Shown piece by piece: positions 56,500-64,000 of a stretch of 64,000 nt of DNA; position 1 is the stretch's first letter, and each line of letters begins with the position of its first letter. A program made the position numbers and the translations under genes. The stretch is taken from the NCBI RefSeq assembly GCF_016463975.1, contig NZ_JAEMNX010000011.1:62001-126000 (forward strand). Reading direction: 5' to 3'. The notes beneath the pieces are model-generated. The model had not been told where the DNA came from and made no database searches. It worked only from the letters and a program-made list of their open reading frames with translations. The stretch comes from Marinomonas transparens. Lineage in GTDB: Bacteria; Pseudomonadota; Gammaproteobacteria; Pseudomonadales; Marinomonadaceae.

Positions 56500-57651
56500 A
56501 TGAAGCTTTTGTGTGTAGACAGCGAGCTTGTATATCGCGAGATAGTGACCCTATGCGCGGAAAAAGAAAACGTTGAAGTAAGGACGGCATCAACCTTTCA
56601 AGAGGCGATGTCTATATTTACCGGTTGGCTTCCCGATCTTGTTGTTTTAGATGTTGTCATACAAGGTGGCAGTGGTTTAGATCTGGTAAGGGCGCTTAAA
56701 GCCTTGTCAGGTAGCCGTTTTGTTCCGATGATATTTCTAACCTCTCACTCATCTGATGCCACTATGAATAAGTGTTTTAAATCTGGTGCTGATGACTTTA
56801 TTCCCAAACCATTTAACGAGGTCCTTTTTAACGTTCGCCTTAAAACTCATATGCGACATGTTGAGTTGGTGCAGGAAATGTACCGTAAAAATAAGGCATT
56901 AACCTATTATCAAACCATGATAGAACGCGAACATGAAATGGCTCACCAAGTATTGGATCATATCCAGAATCGCAGTGAAAACAATCGTAATTGGGTGGCA
57001 ATTACACGCATGTCTGCGGCTAGCTTCAATGGTGATTTGGCCTTGGTTAAAACGCGATCAGACGGTGTTCGTCTTGCCTTTGTTGGGGACTTTACAGGCC
57101 ATGGTTTACCCGCTTCTATTGGTGCCTTACCCGTCACTCAAGCTTTTTTTGACGCAATTGATGAGCACATCTCCCTTGATGAATTAGCAATACGTATTAA
57201 TCGCATGCTATTTAGCATTTTACCTGACTATATGTTTTGTGCGGCATATTTAATCCTTATGTATCCTACCGGTGAATTGCACTACTGGGGTGGAGGAATG
57301 CCTAATGCATTTATACGCAGAAATTCTGGCAAATTGGATCAACTACAATCTACTCATATGCCGCTAGGCGTGTTGCCTACGGCGGAATTTGAGTCGGATA
57401 CTCGAGAAGATAAATTAAATAAAGGAGACACCTTAGTTATTGTTTCAGATGGTGTGTTGGAATTGAAAAATGGTCAAAATGAAATGCTAGGAGCCGCACA
57501 TTCTGAATTTTTGGTATCATCCTGTTATGGTGCAAAAAGTTTAGTTCAAGCTCAGCAAGTTATGGAGATGGAGTTGTCTGACTTCCGAGGCAGTTCAGTT
57601 CAATTGGATGACATTACCTTAGTTGCCCTCAGAAACACGAATTCACACTAG
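56500..57651 (+). CDS. Response regulator with PP2C (SpoIIE/RsbU) phosphatase domain
   Basis: The 383-residue protein has an N-terminal receiver domain (phospho-acceptor Asp in DLVVLDVVIQGGSG) and a C-terminal PP2C-type phosphatase (FVGDFTGHGLPASIGALP, DTLVIVSDGVLELKN, LDDITLVALR). It would dephosphorylate the neighbouring STAS protein when its receiver is phosphorylated. It resembles the P. aeruginosa HsbR architecture but ends before the HATPase kinase domain that HsbR carries. A long imperfect inverted repeat covers its end. Confidence 0.92.
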   Translation: MKLLCVDSELVYREIVTLCAEKENVEVRTASTFQEAMSIFTGWLPDLVVLDVVIQGGSGLDLVRALKALSGSRFVPMIFLTSHSSDATMNKCFKSGADDFIPKPFNEVLFNVRLKTHMRHVELVQEMYRKNKALTYYQTMIEREHEMAHQVLDHIQNRSENNRNWVAITRMSAASFNGDLALVKTRSDGVRLAFVGDFTGHGLPASIGALPVTQAFFDAIDEHISLDELAIRINRMLFSILPDYMFCAAYLILMYPTGELHYWGGGMPNAFIRRNSGKLDQLQSTHMPLGVLPTAEFESDTREDKLNKGDTLVIVSDGVLELKNGQNEMLGAAHSEFLVSSCYGAKSLVQAQQVMEMELSDFRGSSVQLDDITLVALRNTNSH

Positions 57652-57687
57652 CGTGTTTTATTATAAGGAAAATTCTAGTGTGAACTC
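57639..57687. repeat. Inverted repeat at the end of the phosphatase gene
   Basis: A 13-base arm (57639-57651) and its complement (57675-57687, one mismatch) flank a 23-base spacer. The left arm overlaps the stop codon and the right arm lies just inside the end region of the convergent UPF0149 gene. It may be a terminator without a T tract or a mRNA-stabilising structure. Confidence 0.5.
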
Positions 57688-57694
57688 GGCTTTA

Positions 57695-58339
57695 TTAGCG
57701 CTTTTTATTGCCGCCTTTTTTACCGTGTGATTTTTTAGAAGTGTTATTTTTGTGTGGCATTGGACGTTTTTCAGGCTCCGTTCTTAATACCAAAAACAGA
57801 TCTGTTAAGACCTCAGGGATTTGAGCAATACAAGAATGGGTTAGCTTCTCATTTGAACGTATCTGAACAACTTCTTCATCGTCAAATAGGTCCGAAGCGA
57901 CCATAATAGGAAGCAATAGCTCAGCGATCACTTCTTCTTTCTCAGATTCAAACCAATGGCTTTCGGTCATAAAAACCCCTTCCATAAAGCCTGTTGCCCA
58001 CTCTTGTAACTCACTAAGCTCTTCCGGTGTGTGACTCATTTCAAGTTCACAGGGCATTAAAAAGCCATCTTCTGATTCCAATTCTTTTTTTATATCAACA
58101 AAAAGACGGGCAAGTAACTGTAGGATTTGTTTTTCTTCTTTTTGGCTGACAAAGGTCGGAGTATCTTCAAAGATAACAGGAAGCCATTGCTCATCTGCAA
58201 TGCTAGCAGGGCAAATAGATAAGGCGGTCAGAAAACCATGAGCCATTACAAAATTTTGACATTCCTCATGAACTTGATCTGACTCTAAAAATGCTTCTAA
58301 GGTGTCTAGTTCAAGGTCATCAAGAGGTTGGTGTGCCAT
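57695..58339 (-). CDS. UPF0149 (YecA/YgfB) family protein
   Basis: The 214-residue protein matches UPF0149 in fold pattern: an N-terminal helical LDDLELDTLEAFL, then MAHGFLTALSICPA and an acidic middle with WATGFMEGVF. The C-terminus ends in a lysine-rich tail with the stretch HGKKGGNKKR. It lacks the SEC-C zinc finger of YecA. The function is unknown. It is divergent from recQ. Confidence 0.87.
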   Translation of the reverse strand: MAHQPLDDLELDTLEAFLESDQVHEECQNFVMAHGFLTALSICPASIADEQWLPVIFEDTPTFVSQKEEKQILQLLARLFVDIKKELESEDGFLMPCELEMSHTPEELSELQEWATGFMEGVFMTESHWFESEKEEVIAELLLPIMVASDLFDDEEVVQIRSNEKLTHSCIAQIPEVLTDLFLVLRTEPEKRPMPHKNNTSKKSHGKKGGNKKR

Positions 58340-58432
58340 GGGATTTTCCTAAATACAGAATAAGGGGCAATTTTAGCGAAAAGAAGCTTAAAAATCGATG
58401 CACAACATGACTTGTTAGGAGATAATTCGCAA

Positions 58433-60196
58433 ATGAATTCAAAGCAGCATATTCTTTCCCGTCTAGGTTATAGCGATTATAAGCCATTACAAGAAGAGGC
58501 CATCGATGCCCTATGCTCAGGACAAGATGTTTTATTAGCAGCACCCACGGGTGGGGGAAAGTCTTATGTTTATCAAGCAGCAGGAATTTTACGTAACGGC
58601 GTAGCGGTTGTTGTTAGCCCTTTACTCGCGCTTATGTCCCAACAAGTTGAAGAGCTTAACCGAAAAGGCATACAAGCAAGGTTTCTTAATTCCACTTTAA
58701 ACCCCGGAGAACAAGACGATCTTATTGGGGCTTTGCGTCATCACCATGTGGACCTGTTATTTCTATCTCCCGAAAAACTAGTGCAGCCTTCTGTTATTGG
58801 CTTTCTGCACAGCTTTGATATTTCTTTGTTTGCTATTGACGAAGCCCACTGTATTGCTCAATGGGGCAACTTTTTTCGGCCTGAATACAGTCAACTGGGT
58901 CAATTGAGAAATCACTTCCCCAAAACTCCGATTGTTGCATTAACCGGCACCGTTGATAAAAACACCATAGAAAGCATACAAAGCTCCTTAAGGCTTAATA
59001 ATTGCCTTGTGCTAAAAACAAGCTTTGATCGCTCAAATATAGAAATTCATATTGCCCAGAAGCGTAAAGCGAAACAGCAAATCTTGCATTTCCTACATTA
59101 TGAAGCGCCTGGAGAAACAGGCATTATTTATTGTCGATCCCGCAACAAAACAGAAGAGCTAGCGACTTGGTTGTGTCAATTAGGTTTTTCAAGCTTAAGC
59201 TACCATGCCGCAATGTCTGAGACAGAGAAACAACAAAACCATAAGGCCTTTGTCGAGGAGAGTGGCACCATTATGGTTGCTACAACCGCTTATGGGATGG
59301 GTATGGACATTGCTCATGTAAGGTTTGTTGTTCACTTCGACCTTCCCGATAGCCCAGAATCCTATTTTCAAGAAATCGGTCGAGCTGGCCGCGATGGAAA
59401 AACAGCGAAAGCGCTTTTATTATATGGTCTACAAGATATGCTGAAAGCTCAGCAGTTCAACTTGCTGCAAACGGATCATGGCATAAAGGCCAAAAATCGT
59501 CTTAACAGTTTCTTTCAAGTACTTGAGGGGAGAGGCTGTCGTCGTAAAAACCTCTTGGCTCATTTTGGCGAGAATATTGCTTCTTGTAACCATTGCGATC
59601 GTTGCTTATCACCTGTTGCCGAACAAAATATGACTATTGCAGGGCAAAAAATACTCTCTCTTATTTACCATACAAAAGGCATTCAGACTTTTAGTGTGTT
59701 AATTCAAATTTTATTAGGTAAAAAAAATAAAACCATAAGTAAGATAAATGCCGAATCTTTAAGTTTATTCGGTAAAGGCAAGGAACTAACAGAAGCCCAA
59801 TGGAAGTCTGTTATTCGCTATTTGATTGCCTATGATTTTATTAGCATCGATCAATCGAATTTTTTTACAATAAATCTAAATGAGAAGTCTCGGTCATTAT
59901 TAAAAGGAGAGAGGCAGATACTGCTTTCGCAAGAACGTTATTATCCGACTTTAAATGAAGCATTATTGTCGATTGATACCGCCAGTTGGCATAGGATAAT
60001 GCGTTGGAGAAAGGCGCATAATGAAATTCCTTTAAGTGATAGTCAACTCAGGCTCATCTATCAACATCAGCCGACGTCTGTGGCATCTTTAAGTCGCCTC
60101 ACAGGTCTCTCGAAAGGCGTTGTTACACACTTTGCAGAATCATTAATCTCAGTGATACATAACGAAGAGCATAAAGTGGGGGAAACGGCATGTTAG
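58433..60196 (+). CDS. recQ: RecQ-family DNA helicase
   Basis: RecQ unwinds DNA 3'-5' in recombination and repair. The 587-residue protein has motif I AAPTGGGKS, the DEAH-box FAIDEAHCIAQWG, motif III LTGT, and motif VI EIGRAGRDGK. The zinc-binding helical part has the cysteines of RGCRRKNL and CNHCDRC, followed by a winged helix. An HRDC domain at the C-terminus is not evident. ATG at 58433 has AGGAG upstream. Its end overlaps the sprT reading frame region. Confidence 0.93.
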   Translation: MNSKQHILSRLGYSDYKPLQEEAIDALCSGQDVLLAAPTGGGKSYVYQAAGILRNGVAVVVSPLLALMSQQVEELNRKGIQARFLNSTLNPGEQDDLIGALRHHHVDLLFLSPEKLVQPSVIGFLHSFDISLFAIDEAHCIAQWGNFFRPEYSQLGQLRNHFPKTPIVALTGTVDKNTIESIQSSLRLNNCLVLKTSFDRSNIEIHIAQKRKAKQQILHFLHYEAPGETGIIYCRSRNKTEELATWLCQLGFSSLSYHAAMSETEKQQNHKAFVEESGTIMVATTAYGMGMDIAHVRFVVHFDLPDSPESYFQEIGRAGRDGKTAKALLLYGLQDMLKAQQFNLLQTDHGIKAKNRLNSFFQVLEGRGCRRKNLLAHFGENIASCNHCDRCLSPVAEQNMTIAGQKILSLIYHTKGIQTFSVLIQILLGKKNKTISKINAESLSLFGKGKELTEAQWKSVIRYLIAYDFISIDQSNFFTINLNEKSRSLLKGERQILLSQERYYPTLNEALLSIDTASWHRIMRWRKAHNEIPLSDSQLRLIYQHQPTSVASLSRLTGLSKGVVTHFAESLISVIHNEEHKVGETAC

Positions 60197-60234
60197 CCAA
60201 CCAGCAGCTTATGTTAAAAATAGGGGGGGAAGAA

Positions 60235-60729
60235 ATGTCCCCCCTTGATGCTGTATCAACGCAGGTATCCATTTGCTTTGATAAGGCCGATACTTTTTTT
60301 AAAAGCCGATTTCGACGTTCTAGTTGTGACTTTTCACAAAGAGGGCGTGCCGCCGGCACGGCTCATTTACATAAGAACCAAATCCGGTTTAATCCTTTTA
60401 TGTACAATCAAAACCCGCAAGCTTTTTTAGAATCTGTTGTTCCTCATGAAGTTGCCCATATGGTTGTTTATCAAATATATGGTCTCAATGTTAAGCCCCA
60501 TGGCAAAGAGTGGCAGGCAGTAATGAGAAAAGTTTTTGGGCTTTCCCCTAATAGAACACATACATTTGAAGTGCCCCCTCCAAAGCAAGCATTTGAGTAC
60601 CATTGTGCATGCCAAACACATCAATTTACTAAGCGACGACATAGCAAAGCACAAAAAGGCACCGAATATATCTGTAAGCTATGCCAGTCATCACTTAAGT
60701 TCTCTATAGAAATCTTAAACACTAAGTAA
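60235..60729 (+). CDS. sprT: SprT-family zinc metalloprotease-like protein
   Basis: SprT is a metalloprotease-like protein related to SPRTN, which removes DNA-protein crosslinks in eukaryotes. The 164-residue protein (start 60235, preceded by the strong GGGGGGAAGAA ribosome-binding site) has FSQRGRAAGTAHL, the active-site HEVAHMVV (zinc ligands and the catalytic glutamate), HGKEWQAVM, and the C-terminal zinc ribbon CACQTHQ and CKLCQSSL. An in-frame ATG at 60190 inside recQ would add 15 residues. Overlap with recQ implies a shared transcript and a repair link. Confidence 0.93.
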   Translation: MSPLDAVSTQVSICFDKADTFFKSRFRRSSCDFSQRGRAAGTAHLHKNQIRFNPFMYNQNPQAFLESVVPHEVAHMVVYQIYGLNVKPHGKEWQAVMRKVFGLSPNRTHTFEVPPPKQAFEYHCACQTHQFTKRRHSKAQKGTEYICKLCQSSLKFSIEILNTK

Positions 60730-60834
60730 TATTTGTAAGTTTTGACTATAATTTAAGACGGCTAATGGGTTATTTCCTGTATTTTTTTTACCCTTATAGT
60801 AAGATAGCCGCATTTCGTTTACAGCGTGTATTTC

Positions 60835-61671
60835 ATGGATTTATCTAATCGACCTAAAGAAAAATTGGAGCTAAATAAGCTTCAAAAACGCCTGCGTAGG
60901 TTAACAGGCCAAGCCATCTCTGATTTCAACATGATTGAAGATGGCGACAAAGTAATGGTTTGTCTATCTGGTGGCAAAGACTCCTACACCATGTTAGAAA
61001 TTTTGCGCAATCTACAGGCAAGTGCTCCTATTAACTTCAGTATAGTTGCTGTTAATTTGGATCAAAAGCAACCGGGTTTTCCGGAGCATATTTTACCCGC
61101 TTATTTAGAAGAACAAGGTGTTGAGTTTCATATTCTTGAACGCGACACCTACAGTATCGTAAAAGAGCTTGTGCCAGAAGGTAAAACAACCTGCGGTTTA
61201 TGCTCACGGTTGCGACGTGGTTCCCTATATGGGTTTGCTGAAGAAATTGGCGCTACAAAAATTGCACTTGGGCATCATAGAAACGATATCCTTGAAACCT
61301 TATTTTTGAATATGTTTTTTGGTGGCAAGCTAAAGTCTATGCCACCAAAATTGCTTAGTGATGACGGCAAACATGTTGTTATTAGACCTCTTGCCTATTG
61401 TAAAGAAACCGATATAGAAAAATTTTCTATTATAAAAGAGTATCCTATTATCCCATGTAACCTTTGTGGCTCTCAGGAGAACCTACAAAGACAAGTTGTG
61501 AAAGATATGTTGGATAAATGGGAAAAAGAATACCCAGGTAGAACAGAGACTATGTTTACCGCATTACAGAATGTAGTACCATCTCATTTAGCAGACACAG
61601 AGTTATTTGATTTTAAAGGTTTGAAGCAGACAGAAGATGCTTTTGACCGACTTAATATTATTACACTATAG
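60835..61671 (+). CDS. ttcA: tRNA 2-thiocytidine biosynthesis protein TtcA
   Basis: TtcA thiolates C32 of tRNA using an Fe-S cluster. The 278-residue protein has the PP-loop [11 protein letters not shown], the CxxC pair in [12 protein letters not shown], and a third cysteine in PCNLCGSQ, as well as [18 protein letters not shown] at 60835 starts the family sequence; a GTG nine bases earlier is possible. It precedes yfaZ by ten bases. A TATAAT hexamer at 60747-60752 is a possible -10. Confidence 0.96.
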   Translation: MDLSNRPKEKLELNKLQKRLRRLTGQAISDFNMIEDGDKVMVCLSGGKDSYTMLEILRNLQASAPINFSIVAVNLDQKQPGFPEHILPAYLEEQGVEFHILERDTYSIVKELVPEGKTTCGLCSRLRRGSLYGFAEEIGATKIALGHHRNDILETLFLNMFFGGKLKSMPPKLLSDDGKHVVIRPLAYCKETDIEKFSIIKEYPIIPCNLCGSQENLQRQVVKDMLDKWEKEYPGRTETMFTALQNVVPSHLADTELFDFKGLKQTEDAFDRLNIITL

Positions 61672-61681
61672 GATATTAATA

Positions 61682-62251
61682 ATGACGCAGACAAAACAAG
61701 CCTTGCTTATAGCCGCCGGTATTTTGAGCTCTTCTTGGGTACTTGCTTCAAGTGCCGATCTTAATTTAACCAATGATAAGGCCAATGCTGCTGTTACACT
61801 TAACATAGATAAGGCCGCAGTTAGTGTTGGTGGTATGTATGATGAAGGTGACAACACATCTTATGTATTTATGGGGCTAGGTGTTGAAGATGCTGAGGCA
61901 AACGGACCTCTTGCTGTTGGTATCGGGCTGAGAGGTTATGCGATTGATACAGATAGAGATTCAGGAAGAGACACAAGTGCGGCTGTTGGGGTAGGGGGCT
62001 GGTATCGCTACACTTTCCCACAAGCCAATCGCTTGAGCCTTTATGCCTCTGGTTACTATTCTCCCCAAATACTGACAATCAGTAATGCAGATCACGTGTA
62101 TAATTATGAGGCTCGTCTTGAATATATGACGATGCGTAATGCCCGAGCCTACATTCGTTATAGTAAAATGGTTGTCGTATTCGATGATGCAAATGAGAGT
62201 CGAAAAGAACTAGATCATGGCTTTTCTATTGGCGCAAGCGTCGATTTTTAG
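61682..62251 (+). CDS. YfaZ-family outer membrane protein
   Basis: The 189-residue protein has a signal peptide (to about VLASS) and a beta-rich body with alternating hydrophobic residues. The C-terminal segment ends in phenylalanine (GASVDF), the usual signal for outer membrane barrel assembly. It fits the YfaZ family, thought to be small outer membrane beta barrels of unknown role. It follows ttcA by ten bases and is followed by a strong terminator. Confidence 0.85.
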   Translation: MTQTKQALLIAAGILSSSWVLASSADLNLTNDKANAAVTLNIDKAAVSVGGMYDEGDNTSYVFMGLGVEDAEANGPLAVGIGLRGYAIDTDRDSGRDTSAAVGVGGWYRYTFPQANRLSLYASGYYSPQILTISNADHVYNYEARLEYMTMRNARAYIRYSKMVVVFDDANESRKELDHGFSIGASVDF

Positions 62252-62270
62252 TCTCAAACTCAGTTCTAAA

Positions 62271-62313
62271 AAGACATAAAAAAAGGTGGTCCAGCCACCT
62301 TTTTTTATGTCTT
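62271..62313. terminator. Bidirectional terminator between yfaZ and apt
   Basis: A perfect 19-base stem (62271-62289 with 62295-62313) closes a five-base loop (TCCAG) with long A and T runs on both sides. Confidence 0.95.
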
Positions 62314-62328
62314 GAATGCAAAGCTTTA

Positions 62329-62871
62329 TTAATCACCGTCAAAAGCACAGAGACTATAAACAGGAATATTACTGTCCCTTAATTTCTGACTTCCACCTAG
62401 ATCCGGTAGATCAATGATAGCGGCCACTTCTTTAATATTAGCCCCTTGTTTTGTAAGCAGTTTAATTGCAGCGAATAGGGTGCCTCCAGTGGCAATTAAG
62501 TCATCAAATAGTAGGACTTGATCACCTTCTTGCGTCGCTCCCTCCTGAATTTCTAATTCCGCCTCACCATATTCTAACTTATAACTTTGCGAGATGGTTT
62601 TACCGGGCAACTTGCCTTTCTTACGAACTAAAATAAGTGGTTTTTGTAACTCATAGGCAAGTACCGCTGCAATTAAAAATCCCCGAGCATCGATGCAAGC
62701 GATATGTGTAATATCGCTGGCAATATAGCGATGTACATAAGCATCGACGACCATTCGCATTCCTTTCGGATCACTGAAAATAGGCGTAATATCGCGAAAA
62801 CTTATGCCTTCTTCAGGCCAATCTTCAATAGTTTGAATGAGTGACTTAACGTAAAAATCATCGTAAAGCAT
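62329..62871 (-). CDS. apt: Adenine phosphoribosyltransferase
   Basis: Apt salvages adenine to AMP with PRPP. The 180-residue protein has FRDITPIFSDPKGM, DARGFLIAAVLAYEL, RKKGKLPGKTISQSYKLEYG, and the PRPP loop VLLFDDLIATGGT. ATG at 62871 matches the family start; TTG at 62901 gives an unsupported ten-residue extension. It lies 26 bases after the fnr stop on the same strand. Confidence 0.97.
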   Translation of the reverse strand: MLYDDFYVKSLIQTIEDWPEEGISFRDITPIFSDPKGMRMVVDAYVHRYIASDITHIACIDARGFLIAAVLAYELQKPLILVRKKGKLPGKTISQSYKLEYGEAELEIQEGATQEGDQVLLFDDLIATGGTLFAAIKLLTKQGANIKEVAAIIDLPDLGGSQKLRDSNIPVYSLCAFDGD

Positions 62872-62897
62872 GGTTTGGTGGCACCTTTGTGATGGGA

Positions 62898-63659
62898 TCA
62901 AATGTTTTTTATTTTATCACAATCACTTGCTACCCCAACTAGTTTTTGCATCTCTGTTAGACCAACAATCGCAATTTCTTTACCATCCACTTCAATCATC
63001 TCATTTTTTTGGAAACGAGTGATGACACGACTGACCGTCTCTACAGCCAAGCCAAGGTAGTTACCAATTTCCCCACGAGACATAGAGAGTCTAAAGGAAG
63101 TGGCTGAATAACCGCGCTTCTTAAAACGGTTTGATAAATTTAATAAAAAAGACGCTACTTTTTCATCGGCATTTTTCTTTCCCAGCAATACCATCATTTG
63201 TTGGTCGTCTGAAATTTTTCGGCTCATTACTTTAAATATTTGATGCTTTAAAGAGGGGATTTGAGCAGACAAATCCTCCAGATGACTAAAAGGAATTTCA
63301 CAAACGGTAGTTGTCTCTAATGCTTTTGCTGAGACAGGGTAAACATTGCCATCAATGCCACTAAGTCCAAGCAGCTCACTTGGGCAATAAAAACCAGTAA
63401 TCTGTTCTTCCCCAGAACTGGTAATATTAAAAGTCTTTAAGGTTCCAGTACGAACCGCATAGACAGAGTCAAAAGACTGGCCCTGACGAAACAAAACTTC
63501 GCCTTTTTTGAGTGGTTTTTTCCTCTCGATAATTTGGTCCAATCGATTAATATCCTCATCGGCTAAGGCAATAGGAAGACATAAAGCACTCAAACTGCAA
63601 CTCTGGCATTGTGATGTTAAAGTGCTGGTGAATCGTGGTGCTGTGTGTGTGATAGACAT
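62898..63659 (-). CDS. fnr: FNR/Anr oxygen-sensing transcription regulator
   Basis: FNR/Anr is the 4Fe-4S anaerobic regulator. The 253-residue protein has the N-terminal ligands Cys18, Cys21 and Cys27 (CQSCSLSALC) and the fourth cysteine near residue 119. Its cNMP-like domain precedes a helix-turn-helix with the recognition helix VETVSRVITRFQK, typical of FNR. It lies 17 bases after hemN, which this class of regulator commonly controls. No TTGAT-N4-ATCAA site is visible in the adjacent gap. Confidence 0.96.
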   Translation of the reverse strand: MSITHTAPRFTSTLTSQCQSCSLSALCLPIALADEDINRLDQIIERKKPLKKGEVLFRQGQSFDSVYAVRTGTLKTFNITSSGEEQITGFYCPSELLGLSGIDGNVYPVSAKALETTTVCEIPFSHLEDLSAQIPSLKHQIFKVMSRKISDDQQMMVLLGKKNADEKVASFLLNLSNRFKKRGYSATSFRLSMSRGEIGNYLGLAVETVSRVITRFQKNEMIEVDGKEIAIVGLTEMQKLVGVASDCDKIKNI

Positions 63660-63676
63660 ATTGAATCTCCCTGATC

Positions 63677-64000
63677 CTATATAACTTTTGAATGTTTTAT
63701 GGAATTACTTATGTGTTTATCAAATACCATACAAACACAACGAATAAGTAAACGGCCTCGTTCGGTAACTCTAATGATAGTCTGCATACCATTATCTTCT
63801 ATCTCAACCATGCCATCTTTAGCCATTGATCTCAAATTATCGATTTCTTGTTCGAAATAGCTTTTGAAATGAATATTATGAATACTTTCAATGGTTGAAG
63901 AGTTTAGCTCAAAATGACAAATAAGAGTCATTATAATTTGGTGTCGAACTCTGTCATCACGATTACTAATGTAACCTTTAGAGATGGCAAGTTGACCGTT
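63677..64000 (-). CDS. hemN: Oxygen-independent coproporphyrinogen III dehydrogenase, C-terminal part
   Basis: HemN is a radical-SAM enzyme for anaerobic haem synthesis. Only the C-terminal 107 residues are inside the window. They read NGQLAISKGYISNRDDRVR in the same frame from the right edge, then LICHFEL and AKDGMVEI. The end RVTERGRLLIRCVCMVFDKH matches E. coli HemN closely. No stop or start occurs before the window edge, so the gene is truncated by the window. It is followed by fnr after 17 bases. Confidence 0.94.
   Translation of the reverse strand, partial: NGQLAISKGYISNRDDRVRHQIIMTLICHFELNSSTIESIHNIHFKSYFEQEIDNLRSMAKDGMVEIEDNGMQTIIRVTERGRLLIRCVCMVFDKHISNSIKHSKVI

Noticed and set aside
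62872-62901. Ten-residue N-terminal extension of Apt from TTG
   Set aside because: It has no family support and no good ribosome-binding site; ATG 62871 fits the family.
63660-63676. FNR site between hemN and fnr
   Set aside because: The 17-base gap has no TTGAT-N4-ATCAA motif.
1-64000. CRISPR arrays, insertion sequences, prophage, integron features
   Set aside because: No evenly spaced direct repeats, transposase, integrase or phage structural genes are visible; gene content is core-like throughout.

Overview
This window is a 64 kb stretch of ordinary, gene-dense bacterial chromosome from a moderately AT-rich gammaproteobacterium. The gene set and order (ruvCAB-tolQRAB-pal-cpoB-tRNA-Lys-nadA, hemN-fnr/anr-apt, ybbAP divergent from tesA, polB, YbiT, CheV, YfaZ) and the absence of enteric-specific operons suggest an oceanospirillalean marine bacterium, perhaps Marinomonas-like. 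The genus is an inference from style and content, not a measurement. I see no insertion sequence, prophage, integron or CRISPR array. No gap between genes exceeds about 300 bases; the longest (6151-6429 and 10228-10496) hold leaders, hairpins and promoter-like sites.

Layout. 1-5.6 kb: the 3' end of an unrecognised membrane-anchored protein, B12-dependent methionine synthase metH, the cobalamin adenosyltransferase cobO, and a RidA-family protein. 5.7-14.2 kb: a cNMP-binding protein, the ABC-F protein YbiT, a MOSC protein, a group III ornithine/lysine decarboxylase, a split YeeE/YedE pair, an unrecognised gene with a TerB-like gene, Fe-SOD, and a coiled-coil membrane protein. 14.4-18.9 kb: cysDN sulfate activation, a siderophore-interacting reductase with a MarR regulator behind a Fur box and a palindrome, and a GreA-like protein. 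19-29.2 kb: aspS, then ruvCAB (with a LexA box) running into tolQRAB-pal-cpoB, tRNA-Lys and nadA.

29.2-37.4 kb: a coiled-coil membrane protein, a nitroreductase, tRNA-Ser, a thioesterase, a GGDEF protein with a degenerate signature, YciH, a GNAT protein, and a tightly overlapping tesA/dehydrogenase/truC operon. 36.7-50.4 kb: ybbAP, polB, TatD and an EAL-like/HDOD protein divergent from cheV, a TauE/SafE transporter, hemH, a HAD hydrolase, small proteins, an epimerase and a CbiX-like chelatase.

50.4-55.8 kb: the most notable system, a three-gene SMC-like condensin operon (mksF-mksE-mksB, the JetA-JetB-JetC set of Wadjet) with no adjacent mksG/jetD nuclease. It sits directly between cbiX and bolA. 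56.2-57.7 kb: a STAS protein with a REC-PP2C phosphatase, forming half of a partner-switch module. 57.7-64 kb: a UPF0149 protein, RecQ and SprT, TtcA, YfaZ, and hemN-fnr-apt, truncated at the right edge inside hemN.

Themes are tetrapyrrole and cobalt chemistry (metH, cobO, hemH, cbiX, hemN), DNA maintenance (ruvCAB, polB, recQ, sprT, mksBEF), and envelope integrity (tol-pal). Many transcription units end in clear intrinsic terminators, listed below.
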